Source of the DNA: Flavobacteriaceae bacterium NBU2973
GTDB lineage: Bacteria > Bacteroidota > Bacteroidia > Flavobacteriales > Flavobacteriaceae
NCBI GenBank assembly: GCA_026162565.1
Contig: JAOEIQ010000007.1
Coordinates: 162,226 to 226,225, forward strand
Direction of reading: 5' to 3'
DNA: 64,000 bases
Shown here: one piece after another, positions 34,729-42,825 of the stretch
Numbering within the stretch: position 1 is the first letter of the stretch
Layout: each line of letters begins with the position of its first letter
Program-made: the position numbers and the translations under genes
The notes under the pieces: model-generated
The model's database searches: none
What the model was told of the DNA's origin: nothing
What the model saw: the letters and a program-made list of their open reading frames with translations, nothing else

Positions 34729-35868
34729 ATGCTCACAATTATTTTAATTATATCCTTTTTATATGTCGCTCTAATTACATTTTTTATAATTGGATACACT
34801 AAAATTGAGTCGTTTAACTTAAATACGGACATAACAAAAACATCGTTTTCAATTGTCATTCCGTTTCGGAATGAAGCTAAAAACCTAACAGACTTACTTG
34901 ACTCTATTTCTAAATTAAACTATCCAAAAGATTTATTTGAAGTAATTTTTATTGATGATGAATCTGAAGATGAATCCGTTAAAATTATTGAAAATTTCAA
35001 CACTAAAAGACCTCTCGACTCCGCTCGAGGTGACATAACAATAATTGAGAATGAACGATTTTCTAATTCTCCAAAAAAAGATGCCTTAACTCTAGGTATT
35101 AATAAATCTAAGCATGATTGGATTATAACAACTGATGCCGATTGTATGTTGCCTAAAAATTGGCTTAAAAGTTTCGATGCTTTTATTCAAAAAAAGGATC
35201 CAAAAATGATAGTTGCTCCTGTTACCTATACAAATACCAAGTCATTTTTAGAAGGTTTTCAATTATTAGATTTTTTAAGTTTACAAACCGTTACTGTTGG
35301 TGGTTTTGGTATAGGCAAACCCTTTATGTGTAATGGTGCAAATTTAGCTTACAAAAAATCGATTTTTAAAAGGTTAGGCGGTTTTGATGGAAATAATACT
35401 ATTGCTAGTGGTGATGATTTATTTTTGATGGAGAAGCTTATTGCTTTAGAACCGAACTCCATTAAATATTTAAAAAGCAGAGATAGTATTGTATCAACTA
35501 AACCTCAACCTTCATGGAAGCACTTATTTAATCAACGATTGCGTTGGGCAGCAAAAACGACTGCTTATAACAACTCATTTGCTAAATTGGTTGGTTTACT
35601 TGTTTTACTTATGAATGCGTCATTATTAATAATGCTCACTCTATGTATTATTAATGAGTTTAGTACTATTTATTTGCTTTCAATTTTTCTTTTAAAAGTT
35701 TTAGTAGATTATATAGCGATTAATAAATCAGCCTTGTTTTTTAATCAGCAAAATGCCTTAAAATATTTTGTTTTAAGCAGTTTTGTTTATCCTTTTTTTA
35801 GTGTTATTGTAGCAACGTTTTCTACGTTCTTTAAATACAAGTGGAAAGGTCGAACTTTTAAACAATAA
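34729..35868 (+). CDS. Family 2 glycosyltransferase with in-frame repeat insertion
   Basis: The 379-residue GT2 enzyme has an N-terminal helix, VIPFRNEAKNL, IDDESEDES, TTDADCML (DxD-type metal site), GDDLFLMEK and QRLRWAAK, then C-terminal membrane helices. Residues 94-102 (RPLDSARGD) are encoded by a flavobacterial palindromic repeat at 35011-35030, inserted in the loop between SEDESVKIIENF and the next strand ITIIEN. The frame is intact, so the enzyme is probably functional. It is paired with the flippase-like gene upstream. Confidence 0.92.
   Translation: MLTIILIISFLYVALITFFIIGYTKIESFNLNTDITKTSFSIVIPFRNEAKNLTDLLDSISKLNYPKDLFEVIFIDDESEDESVKIIENFNTKRPLDSARGDITIIENERFSNSPKKDALTLGINKSKHDWIITTDADCMLPKNWLKSFDAFIQKKDPKMIVAPVTYTNTKSFLEGFQLLDFLSLQTVTVGGFGIGKPFMCNGANLAYKKSIFKRLGGFDGNNTIASGDDLFLMEKLIALEPNSIKYLKSRDSIVSTKPQPSWKHLFNQRLRWAAKTTAYNNSFAKLVGLLVLLMNASLLIMLTLCIINEFSTIYLLSIFLLKVLVDYIAINKSALFFNQQNALKYFVLSSFVYPFFSVIVATFSTFFKYKWKGRTFKQ
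35011..35030. repeat. Palindromic repeat inside a coding sequence
   Basis: CCTCTCGACTCCGCTCGAGG is a hairpin-forming repeat (CTCGA/TCGAG arms) common in flavobacterial intergenic DNA. Here it lies in frame inside the glycosyltransferase gene. Confidence 0.7.
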
Positions 35869-35917
35869 GCTTACTTAATTTTTTGTAGCTTTACAATAGC
35901 CCAAAAAATCACTTACA

Positions 35918-36787
35918 ATGAAAAAATATTTACTTATTTCACTGATATTAGTTTGTTCTTTTTGTGGTTTTTCTCAAAATCAATTCTCTGAAAACGGACA
36001 AACCTATGATCTAAAAACTGAAGTTGACGGAACGCTCGATTTATTATGGACGACTATTGATGATACGTATCGCTATTTTATTAATAACGATAATAAATTA
36101 ACCGAACTACTAAACACTAAAGATTCTGATAATAATTATAAAGAAGAATACAAATCATTATTACGTACCATTACAGGTAGTAACACCGATAATTTAAAGT
36201 TGACATTAGGCAGCTTAAGAGATTTTATAATTATCTATAATAAAGAGTCAGACCCAAACTATGAATCATCCTTTAAAAGAGCAAAACTAAAAACACGAGC
36301 TGGTCTATTTGGAGGTTTTACAAATGTTCCTTTTGTAGATAATCCTGATAACGAGAATTTATTGCAGTTTTTTGGCGAACTAGAAGTCTATGATGAAGGT
36401 ACATTAAAAAATCATTCTTTCTTTTTTAGAGCAAAACATATTGTCAATAACGATGACTTAAAGTACTCAACAACCCAATTAGGTTTAGGTTATCGTTTTA
36501 AATTTATAAATACTGAAACTATAAGGTTCTATACAAATGTTACGTTTGCAACACTTAATTTTTCTAAAGCAACTGTTAGTTTTGTTAACGAGACTAATCA
36601 GGTAATAACACGAGAAGAAAGTACTACCAATTTTGATGCTCCTTTTATTTTTGGACTTGGTTTAGATGTAAAAGTTACGGACACGCTATTTTTATCTTTA
36701 GATTACGATGAATTATTTGCAGCCTTTTTAGATAATCAAGGTAACTTTTCAACACATATTGCTTTAGGTTTAAAATTTAATTTATAA
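35918..36787 (+). CDS. Hypothetical secreted protein, probable barrel
   Basis: The 289-residue protein starts with a signal peptide ending near GFSQ. The first half is polar and helical; the C-terminal half has amphipathic strands (TTQLGLGYRFKF, TIRFYTNVTFATLNF, FIFGLGLDVKVTD, HIALGLKFNL) with a terminal aromatic/hydrophobic pattern like an outer-membrane barrel. I do not recognise a family. The BI-1 gene follows after 1 bp, so the two are likely co-transcribed. Confidence 0.7.
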   Translation: MKKYLLISLILVCSFCGFSQNQFSENGQTYDLKTEVDGTLDLLWTTIDDTYRYFINNDNKLTELLNTKDSDNNYKEEYKSLLRTITGSNTDNLKLTLGSLRDFIIIYNKESDPNYESSFKRAKLKTRAGLFGGFTNVPFVDNPDNENLLQFFGELEVYDEGTLKNHSFFFRAKHIVNNDDLKYSTTQLGLGYRFKFINTETIRFYTNVTFATLNFSKATVSFVNETNQVITREESTTNFDAPFIFGLGLDVKVTDTLFLSLDYDELFAAFLDNQGNFSTHIALGLKFNL

Positions 36788-36788
36788 C

Positions 36789-37526
36789 ATGAGTTTATCT
36801 AATTACAAAACTTCTAACCCAGCATTCACAGGTTATTTTTGGGATAATGATGAGGATTATGATTCTAAAATGACTGTTCGAGGCATTTTCTTTAAATCTT
36901 TAGTCAGCATAGCACTTATCGCAATTGTAACTGCTTATGTATGGAAATTACATGAACAAGCTTTTGATGTTAGTTGGTTTACTTATGGAGGTATAATTGG
37001 TTCTATAATTATAAGTGTTACAATTTCTTTTAAACAGCATTGGGCACATTTTTTAGTGCCTATGTATGCTATAGCAAAAGGCTGTTTTTTGGGTGGTTTT
37101 AGCTCTTATATTCGAGTTAAATTTCCTGAAATGCCTTATCAAGCTATTGGCGTTACTATTGTTACTTTTTTTACGATGCTCATACTCTATCAAACACGAT
37201 TAATAGTTGTTACTAAACGTCTACGAACCGTTATAGTAACCTCTGCAGCAAGCATTTTTTTAGTCTATATTGTATCTTGGATTTTAAGCATTTTTGGGAT
37301 TAGATCTTTTATTTGGGGAACGTCTAATATTGCCATAGCATTTAATGTTATTGCCGCAATTGTCGCGTCTTTTACCTTTTTATTAGACTTTGATTATATA
37401 GAACGACATAAAAATAGAGCACCAAAATATAAAGAATGGTTTGCAACTTGGGGACTGTTGGTGTCACTTGTTTGGCTTTATACTGAAGTATTAAGATTGA
37501 TGCGAAAACTTGCTATTCGGTTTTAA
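36789..37526 (+). CDS. Bax inhibitor-1/YccA family protein
   Basis: The 245-residue polytopic protein has about seven membrane helices, an N-terminal NPAFTGYFW motif, and GCFLGGFSSYIRV and WGLLVSLVWLYTEVLRLM typical of bacterial BI-1 proteins. These act as pH-sensitive calcium leak channels or modulators of membrane proteases in studied homologues; the role here is unknown. Its end overlaps the convergent lipoprotein gene by 4 bp. Confidence 0.9.
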   Translation: MSLSNYKTSNPAFTGYFWDNDEDYDSKMTVRGIFFKSLVSIALIAIVTAYVWKLHEQAFDVSWFTYGGIIGSIIISVTISFKQHWAHFLVPMYAIAKGCFLGGFSSYIRVKFPEMPYQAIGVTIVTFFTMLILYQTRLIVVTKRLRTVIVTSAASIFLVYIVSWILSIFGIRSFIWGTSNIAIAFNVIAAIVASFTFLLDFDYIERHKNRAPKYKEWFATWGLLVSLVWLYTEVLRLMRKLAIRF

Positions 37527-37999
37527 TCAACTTTTATAACAATTGGTAATTTAAACTGCGTTTTTACTTGTTGCCCTCTTTTAGTAGCTGGATAAATAAT
37601 TGGTAAAGAGTCTAATGTTTTATAGATTAAACTATCTAATTGCGGAATTTCTTCTCTTACCAAATCGTTACTAGAAATATCTAAAATTGAAAGTTTTCCA
37701 TCTTTAGAAACTTCAAAATTAATAAGAAGCGTATCGTTGATAGCTTTTGTAACAACTAACGTTTCTTTTGATAAATTTTTAAAAATATAATCTGTCAATA
37801 CATTTTGAAAACATATTTTTTTATCCTCTTTAGATAACGCTTCATCACAACTTGAAAAAGAAGGATAGACATCGACGTCATTCCAGTTAAAAGCCTCTAA
37901 CTCTTCCTGTAAAATAGCATCTGAAGAGACCTTTTTCTTAACGATTGTATCGCAAGAAGAAAAGAATAGTATTAAAAAAATAAGAAACTTACCTTTCAT
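37523..37999 (-). CDS. Small lipoprotein with TonB-like C-terminus
   Basis: The 158-residue lipoprotein has lipobox FFSSC (Cys16). The C-terminal half (INFEVSKDGKLSILDI ... KLPIVIKV) resembles a TonB C-terminal (TonB_C) fold, as in several flavobacterial M56-associated proteins. No proline linker or N-terminal membrane helix typical of TonB is present, so energy transduction is doubtful. The function is unknown. Confidence 0.65.
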   Translation of the reverse strand: MKGKFLIFLILFFSSCDTIVKKKVSSDAILQEELEAFNWNDVDVYPSFSSCDEALSKEDKKICFQNVLTDYIFKNLSKETLVVTKAINDTLLINFEVSKDGKLSILDISSNDLVREEIPQLDSLIYKTLDSLPIIYPATKRGQQVKTQFKLPIVIKVD

Positions 38000-38086
38000 G
38001 TATTTAACAAAGTTGAAAAATACAATTTTTTAAAGATTACCTCATCGTTTTAAAAATAAAACTCCACGTAATGACAGAATTTAAGT

Positions 38087-39226
38087 CTAGTCTTTACTCT
38101 CTTCTCCCTTCATAAACTTATCTTTTTTAAGTTTTTCAATAGTAAACTCTGCCATTTTTTTCATGCTGTTTTTAGGATATTTCTTAATAAAGTCATCATA
38201 TACTTTAATTTTAGCATCAATAGCCTCAAATAATTGTGCTTTAGTGTGCGCTATAAAAAAAGGAGCAAATGTATTATTTGGGTTTTGCTGCAAGGCTCTT
38301 CTATATGCCTTTATAGCTTCATTATATTTTTCTTGCCTGTTTAAAGCAGATGCTAAACTACTGTATTCTCTATCTAAAGGTTCATCTAAAATTTCAAGGG
38401 CTTGTTTAAAATATTTTTCGGCATTTACAAAGTCGTCCATAAGTGAATATTGCCTGCCTATTAAATACAAATTATCACCGTTTTGAGGATCAAACTTTAA
38501 AGCACTTTGCAAGTATTCAATGGCTTTTGTATGCTCGTAATTACGTTCGTAACAATAGCTTAATTTTTCGTAAATAAATTGTGTAGACTCACCAAGAGTT
38601 AAACGTTTTAAAAACCACTCTTTAGCATGAAAATAATCTTCTTGCCAATAATAGGTTTGTGCTTTTAAACTGGTTAACTCTTTACTTTTGTTGTAAATAG
38701 CTAAACCAATATCAGCCATTTTTAGAGCTGTATCATAATCTCGTTTTGCTAAAGCGAAGCGACCAATATTATTAATAGCTTTTAAATGTTTAGAATCTAG
38801 TTTATAAGCTTCTTTGTAATTATCTATAAAAGTAGAATCGCCTAAAACACGTTTGACATTTCCCAATTCGTACTGATAATTAGGATTTGTTTTATTGGTT
38901 TTTGAGAGCTCTTCAAATACTAATTTAGCATTCTCTAATTGCTTGACTCGTAATAATAATTTAGCGTATTCAAATTTATACAGCTGATTCTTCTTATCAG
39001 TCAAAATAGCTTTTTCGTAATATGCTAATGCTTCATCATAATTACCAATTGCTATGTAAGCTTTAGCAATTTTTTGAGCAATATCACTTTCCTCTTCAAA
39101 TGGTTTATAAGCATCAATAGATTTTGAATACTCGCCATAAGTATATAAGCTATCAGCTTCTATTAGATTTTGAGAAAAACTACCATTTACTATACTAAAT
39201 ACTAAAAAGCAGATTATTTTACGCAT
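38087..39226 (-). CDS. Tetratricopeptide repeat protein
   Basis: The 379-residue exported protein has a signal peptide (MRKIICFLVFSIVNGSFSQ) and at least nine TPR units covering most of its length (for example AIGNYDEALAYYEKAI, EKYNEAIKAYRRALQ). It is probably a periplasmic scaffold. I chose the ATG at 39226 because it gives a clean signal peptide; an upstream in-frame start would add 16 residues without one. No enzymatic domain is visible. Confidence 0.85.
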   Translation of the reverse strand: MRKIICFLVFSIVNGSFSQNLIEADSLYTYGEYSKSIDAYKPFEEESDIAQKIAKAYIAIGNYDEALAYYEKAILTDKKNQLYKFEYAKLLLRVKQLENAKLVFEELSKTNKTNPNYQYELGNVKRVLGDSTFIDNYKEAYKLDSKHLKAINNIGRFALAKRDYDTALKMADIGLAIYNKSKELTSLKAQTYYWQEDYFHAKEWFLKRLTLGESTQFIYEKLSYCYERNYEHTKAIEYLQSALKFDPQNGDNLYLIGRQYSLMDDFVNAEKYFKQALEILDEPLDREYSSLASALNRQEKYNEAIKAYRRALQQNPNNTFAPFFIAHTKAQLFEAIDAKIKVYDDFIKKYPKNSMKKMAEFTIEKLKKDKFMKGEESKD

Positions 39227-39262
39227 AATTAAATTTTGATTATTCAAATTACAAAAAGGGCC

Positions 39263-39291
39263 AAAAAAAGCCAAAGTTACCTTTGGCTTTT
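39263..39291 (-). terminator. Intrinsic terminator after the second M56 gene
   Basis: On the minus strand AAAAGCCAAAG and CTTTGGCTTTT arms with a 4-nt loop end in seven Ts, 21 bp past the M56 stop. Confidence 0.88.
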
Positions 39292-39311
39292 ACTATTTAA
39301 TTAACAGTATT

Positions 39312-40868
39312 TTACTCTTTTATTTCAAATACTATTGGTAAACTATAAGGTACAATAACTGTTTTGCCATCATGCTCACCAGGAATCATTTTAGGCAACA
39401 TCTCGGTTACTCTTTTTGCTTCAATAGCTAGAGCTTCATGAGGTGCTCTCGATTTAATATCAATTATGTTGCCTTGTTTATCGATTTTAAACCCAACATA
39501 AATTTTTTGTCTTCCAACCAAACCTAAATCATCTGCTATTTTGATATTAAAGTTTTTATTTATGATCTCTCCTATTTTTCTAGACATACATTGTTTTTGC
39601 TCTTTACTAGTCCCTGATTCACAACCTGGGAAAACTGGTGCTTGATCGATAACAGCAAAAGGGACTTCTTCTTTTTCTAAAAAATCTTCTCTGTCTCTAG
39701 ATGTTATTTGTTCAGAATTTTTAACACCTTTAAATTTTACATAGCCTATTCTATCTCTACTCTCTGGTGTAAATCCATTCATTTTAGAATAACCTTTTGG
39801 AGGAATTTCATCTTTTGTATGAACAGAAATGGTTATTTCTTGATTATCTATATCGATTAAATTCCACGTTATATAATCTGGATTATTTTTTAATAATTCT
39901 GCTAACTCTTCTGCTCCATCATCTGTTCCGCTTTTAAAGTCACTCATTTTTCTAACTAATGTATATTGACTTAAGTCTTGCTCATTGTTGTTTATCTCTT
40001 GAGAACAAGATGTATACACCAACATACCAAAAACAACAGGAATTAATAAGGCGTATTTTAATTTTAAGATCTCTCTAGATTTTTGTTTTGATAACATAAT
40101 GATTCGTTTTTTAATTAATGATTGTTTAAAAAATGTATTGATGAATGACACATTATTGGTGTCAAATATTTGTGATAATAGATTTTGATAGTAATGATTT
40201 TTATTATGCTGTTTTGCTGCTTTTGAATCAGCAATATATTCATGAAGTGTCGCAATTCTGTTTTGATACACATAAATGAGTGGATTAAACCAGAATAGGA
40301 TTCTTAACACTTCAAAATACAATAAGTCAAATGTGTGTTTTTGTTTCACATGAATTTTTTCATGTTCTAAAATTTGAGCTGCTTGGTTTTGATCTATTTT
40401 TTCACCTATAAAAATGTAATTTAAAAATGAAAAAGCAGCACTACTCTTTCCAAGATTCACTAAACGGAATCCTCCTTTATTAACTTTTGGATTGCTGTAA
40501 ATTAACTTTCCAATCTTAAATAATTTTAATGTAAATAAAAGAGTTGAAATTCCAAAACCAATATAAAAAAGCCATTGCATGAAAGACACAGATGATTCCG
40601 TAATATAAATAGTATCTAGTAAGATGGAATTACCTGTTTCGCCATTGTTTTGTGTGACAATAACTTCAGGTAAATTAATTATAAACTCTCTTGGAATAGA
40701 GTCTTGCAAAGCCTTTATCTTGATTGAAGGCAGAATAAAGGAAAGTATTGAAGTGATTAGTAAATAACCACGATTCCAATTAAAAAAAGTTTCTTTTTTT
40801 AAGAATACATCGTAAACTAATAAAAAGAATAATTGAAACGCTATGATTTGAAGTATATAATGTATCAT
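39312..40868 (-). CDS. BlaR1-like M56 metallopeptidase with TonB-like domain
   Basis: The 518-residue membrane protease has N-terminal helices near 2-20, 34-50 and 93-110, zinc motif HEKIH followed by LHEYIADSKA as third ligand, and a further helix near 268-285 (ALLIPVVFGMLVYTSC). The C-terminal domain (about 415-518) is TonB_C-like: VAVIDQAPVFPGC ... KIYVGFKIDKQGN ... YSLPIVFEIKE. It would sense an envelope signal and inactivate the partner repressor. It lies 5 bp after the BlaI-like gene and ends in a terminator. Confidence 0.9.
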   Translation of the reverse strand: MIHYILQIIAFQLFFLLVYDVFLKKETFFNWNRGYLLITSILSFILPSIKIKALQDSIPREFIINLPEVIVTQNNGETGNSILLDTIYITESSVSFMQWLFYIGFGISTLLFTLKLFKIGKLIYSNPKVNKGGFRLVNLGKSSAAFSFLNYIFIGEKIDQNQAAQILEHEKIHVKQKHTFDLLYFEVLRILFWFNPLIYVYQNRIATLHEYIADSKAAKQHNKNHYYQNLLSQIFDTNNVSFINTFFKQSLIKKRIIMLSKQKSREILKLKYALLIPVVFGMLVYTSCSQEINNNEQDLSQYTLVRKMSDFKSGTDDGAEELAELLKNNPDYITWNLIDIDNQEITISVHTKDEIPPKGYSKMNGFTPESRDRIGYVKFKGVKNSEQITSRDREDFLEKEEVPFAVIDQAPVFPGCESGTSKEQKQCMSRKIGEIINKNFNIKIADDLGLVGRQKIYVGFKIDKQGNIIDIKSRAPHEALAIEAKRVTEMLPKMIPGEHDGKTVIVPYSLPIVFEIKE

Positions 40869-40873
40869 ACCTA

Positions 40874-41230
40874 TTATTTTTTATTAATCTCTTTTAAAAT
40901 AGCTTCAAGTTCTTTTGTACTCATATCATTTTTCTTTACAAAAAATGACACCATGCTCTTGAACGATCCTTGAAAATAATTATCAACTAACTTGTTTAAA
41001 CTCTGATTACTATAATCTTGCTTCTTTACAATTGGAAAATAAATATGCCCTTTCCCTTGTTTTTCATAATTTACAAACCCTTTGCTCTCTAATATTCTAA
41101 CAATGGTAGACACCGTATTATAAGCTGGTTTCGGTTCTGGAAAATGCTTTATAATAGATTTTACATTGGCTTTTTCTAATTGCCACAATATTTGCATGAT
41201 TTCCTCTTCCGCTTTTGTAAGTTGCTTCAT
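40874..41230 (-). CDS. BlaI/MecI/CopY family repressor (second locus)
   Basis: The 118-residue winged-helix repressor (LTKAEEEIMQILWQLEKANV ... YNTVSTIVRILESKGFVNYE) is a paralogue of the repressor at 15.2 kb. Its DNA-recognition helix differs (PAYNTVSTIVRI against PATTTIATLLKR), which matches the different operator half-sites upstream of each. It is co-transcribed with the M56 protease 5 bp downstream. Confidence 0.93.
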   Translation of the reverse strand: MKQLTKAEEEIMQILWQLEKANVKSIIKHFPEPKPAYNTVSTIVRILESKGFVNYEKQGKGHIYFPIVKKQDYSNQSLNKLVDNYFQGSFKSMVSFFVKKNDMSTKELEAILKEINKK

Positions 41231-41262
41231 CTTGTGCTGAATTTATTTTAGTAATTTTTAAA

Positions 41263-41325
41263 ACTAATCTTTTAGTTGAATAATACAAATGTAACTAAAT
41301 TTTTAGTTTAAACTAATTTTTTAGG
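41263..41325 (-). promoter_or_regulatory. Three operators of the second BlaI-like repressor
   Basis: Dyads ACTAATCTTTTAGT (41263-41276), ACTAAATTTTTAGT (41294-41307) and ACTAATTTTTTAGG (41312-41325) share half-sites ACTAA-N4-TTAGT. A -7 box TACATTTG (minus, 41293-41286) lies between the first two. The geometry (three 14-bp dyads, centres 31 and 18 bp apart) parallels the first locus, but the half-site sequence differs. Confidence 0.75.
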
Positions 41326-41384
41326 TAAAAAATGTAACAAATTTTATCATTTATCGACTTACAGTTGAATTTCAAACACATTAA

Positions 41385-41882
41385 ATGGACATTATTTTAG
41401 TCATTATTGGTGGTATTTTAATGGTTTTAGGTATTATTGGTAGTTTTTTACCTGTTTTACCAGGACCTCTAACAAGTTGGATTGGTTTACTCGTATTACA
41501 TTTTACTGAAGCTATTCCAACTAATTGGACTTTTTTAATAATCACATTAATTATAGCAATAGCTATTTGGGTTTTAGACTATATCATTCCAGCAATTGGA
41601 ACCAAAAAATTTGGAGGTAGTAAATATGGTATGGTTGGTACCACAATAGGTTTATTGGTTGGACTCTTCTCTCCTATTCCTGGAGGTATCATTATTGGTC
41701 CTTTTGTAGGTGCTTTAGTTGGTGAACTAATTTACGATAACGATTCTAATAAAGCATTAAAGGCAGCCTTTGGTTCTTTTTTAGGTTTCTTGACCTCAAC
41801 CTTTTTAAAATTTGTAGTTGCCCTTATATTTCTTGGTTTGTATATTTCTGAAGTGTATAGCTATAAAAGCTTATTGTTTTAA
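41385..41882 (+). CDS. DUF456 membrane protein
   Basis: The 165-residue protein is almost entirely hydrophobic, with about four helices and glycine-rich turns (IGGILMVLGIIGSFLPVLPGP, PIPGGIIIGPFVGALVGELI), typical of DUF456. The function is unknown. It is divergent from the second BlaI/M56 locus, and the operators of that locus lie 60-120 bp upstream, so its expression might be affected too. Confidence 0.88.
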   Translation: MDIILVIIGGILMVLGIIGSFLPVLPGPLTSWIGLLVLHFTEAIPTNWTFLIITLIIAIAIWVLDYIIPAIGTKKFGGSKYGMVGTTIGLLVGLFSPIPGGIIIGPFVGALVGELIYDNDSNKALKAAFGSFLGFLTSTFLKFVVALIFLGLYISEVYSYKSLLF

Positions 41883-41889
41883 AATTAAA

Positions 41890-41918
41890 AACCTCACAGC
41901 TATGAGAACTGCGAGGTT
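41890..41918 (+). terminator. Hairpin after the DUF456 gene
   Basis: AACCTC and GAGGTT arms with inner CAG/CTG pairing lie 8 bp after the stop. No T tract follows, so termination is only possible. Confidence 0.35.
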
Positions 41919-42139
41919 AGTAGTTTGCTATTAATTCAACAAAAAACCTTGAGGGATTAATTAATTGTAATTGTTGACACTTTCAAATATAAGTATAGAT
42001 TACGTCTTTTAGTTACGGAAAAACCGCAAACTTGATGCGGAAAAACCGTACTATTCAACTATAGATAGCTATACAAGAGATCTTAAAACTCTAAAAAAAC
42101 GTAATTTTAACAACAATTTATTTTTTTGAGATAGAAAAA

Positions 42140-42811
42140 CTATAAAAATCCTTTAGATTTTGCTGCCTCTAAAAGTGTTTCATCTTTTCCATCTTCTACA
42201 GAAAATAATAATTTTAAATGCTTTTTACGTTTTTCTATAGCACTCATTGATAAGTCAATATGATCTTTTAAAGACTTGGTTTTAATACCTTGCGCTAATA
42301 AATGCAAAATTTTTCGGTTAATATCATCTATAATAATATCGCTTCGTATGGACTTTTTAAGCAGCTCTGACACTGTACTACTATAATAAGGAGGTCTTAC
42401 TAAAATTTGCTGAAACGCTTCAGCCAACTCACTGGAGGTTAAATCACTTTTAATAAGTAAGCCATCTGGATTTATTTGTTTTATAATATTATGAATACGT
42501 AAAGCTTCGTTAAACATGGTTAAAATAATAACCTTTGCTTTTGGAAACATTCTTTGAGCAATTCTAGCTAAGTCCTCTCCTGATGTAATATAACCGTCTT
42601 TTGAAGGTGGTAACCTGATATCAAAAAAAAAGAGGTCATAAGGATTCTCCCCAACAGATTTCTGCATTAACAAATTTGCCATATCACAACTTGTAGCTAT
42701 ATCTATATGTAAAAACTGCTCTGGTTTTTTGGTAGCCATGAGTGTGTTTTGGTAACCCTCAATAATCATTGGATGGTCATCGACCATTAGTATACGAATG
42801 TGATGCTCCAT
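42140..42811 (-). CDS. NarL-type response regulator
   Basis: The 223-residue regulator has an N-terminal receiver domain (ILMVDDHPMI acidic pocket, phosphoacceptor Asp in FFFDIRLPP, KSDLTS lysine). The C-terminal LuxR-like HTH (KILHLLAQGIKTKSLKDHIDLSMSAIEKR) is less canonical than most NarL proteins. It lies 14 bp after the TPR histidine kinase on the same strand, its obvious partner. Target genes are not identifiable here. Confidence 0.88.
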   Translation of the reverse strand: MEHHIRILMVDDHPMIIEGYQNTLMATKKPEQFLHIDIATSCDMANLLMQKSVGENPYDLFFFDIRLPPSKDGYITSGEDLARIAQRMFPKAKVIILTMFNEALRIHNIIKQINPDGLLIKSDLTSSELAEAFQQILVRPPYYSSTVSELLKKSIRSDIIIDDINRKILHLLAQGIKTKSLKDHIDLSMSAIEKRKKHLKLLFSVEDGKDETLLEAAKSKGFL

Positions 42812-42825
42812 AAGTTTTGCTCTTA

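Noticed and set aside
35008..35034. Frameshift or pseudogene in the glycosyltransferase
   Set aside because: The repeat length keeps the frame, and catalytic motifs continue intact on both sides.
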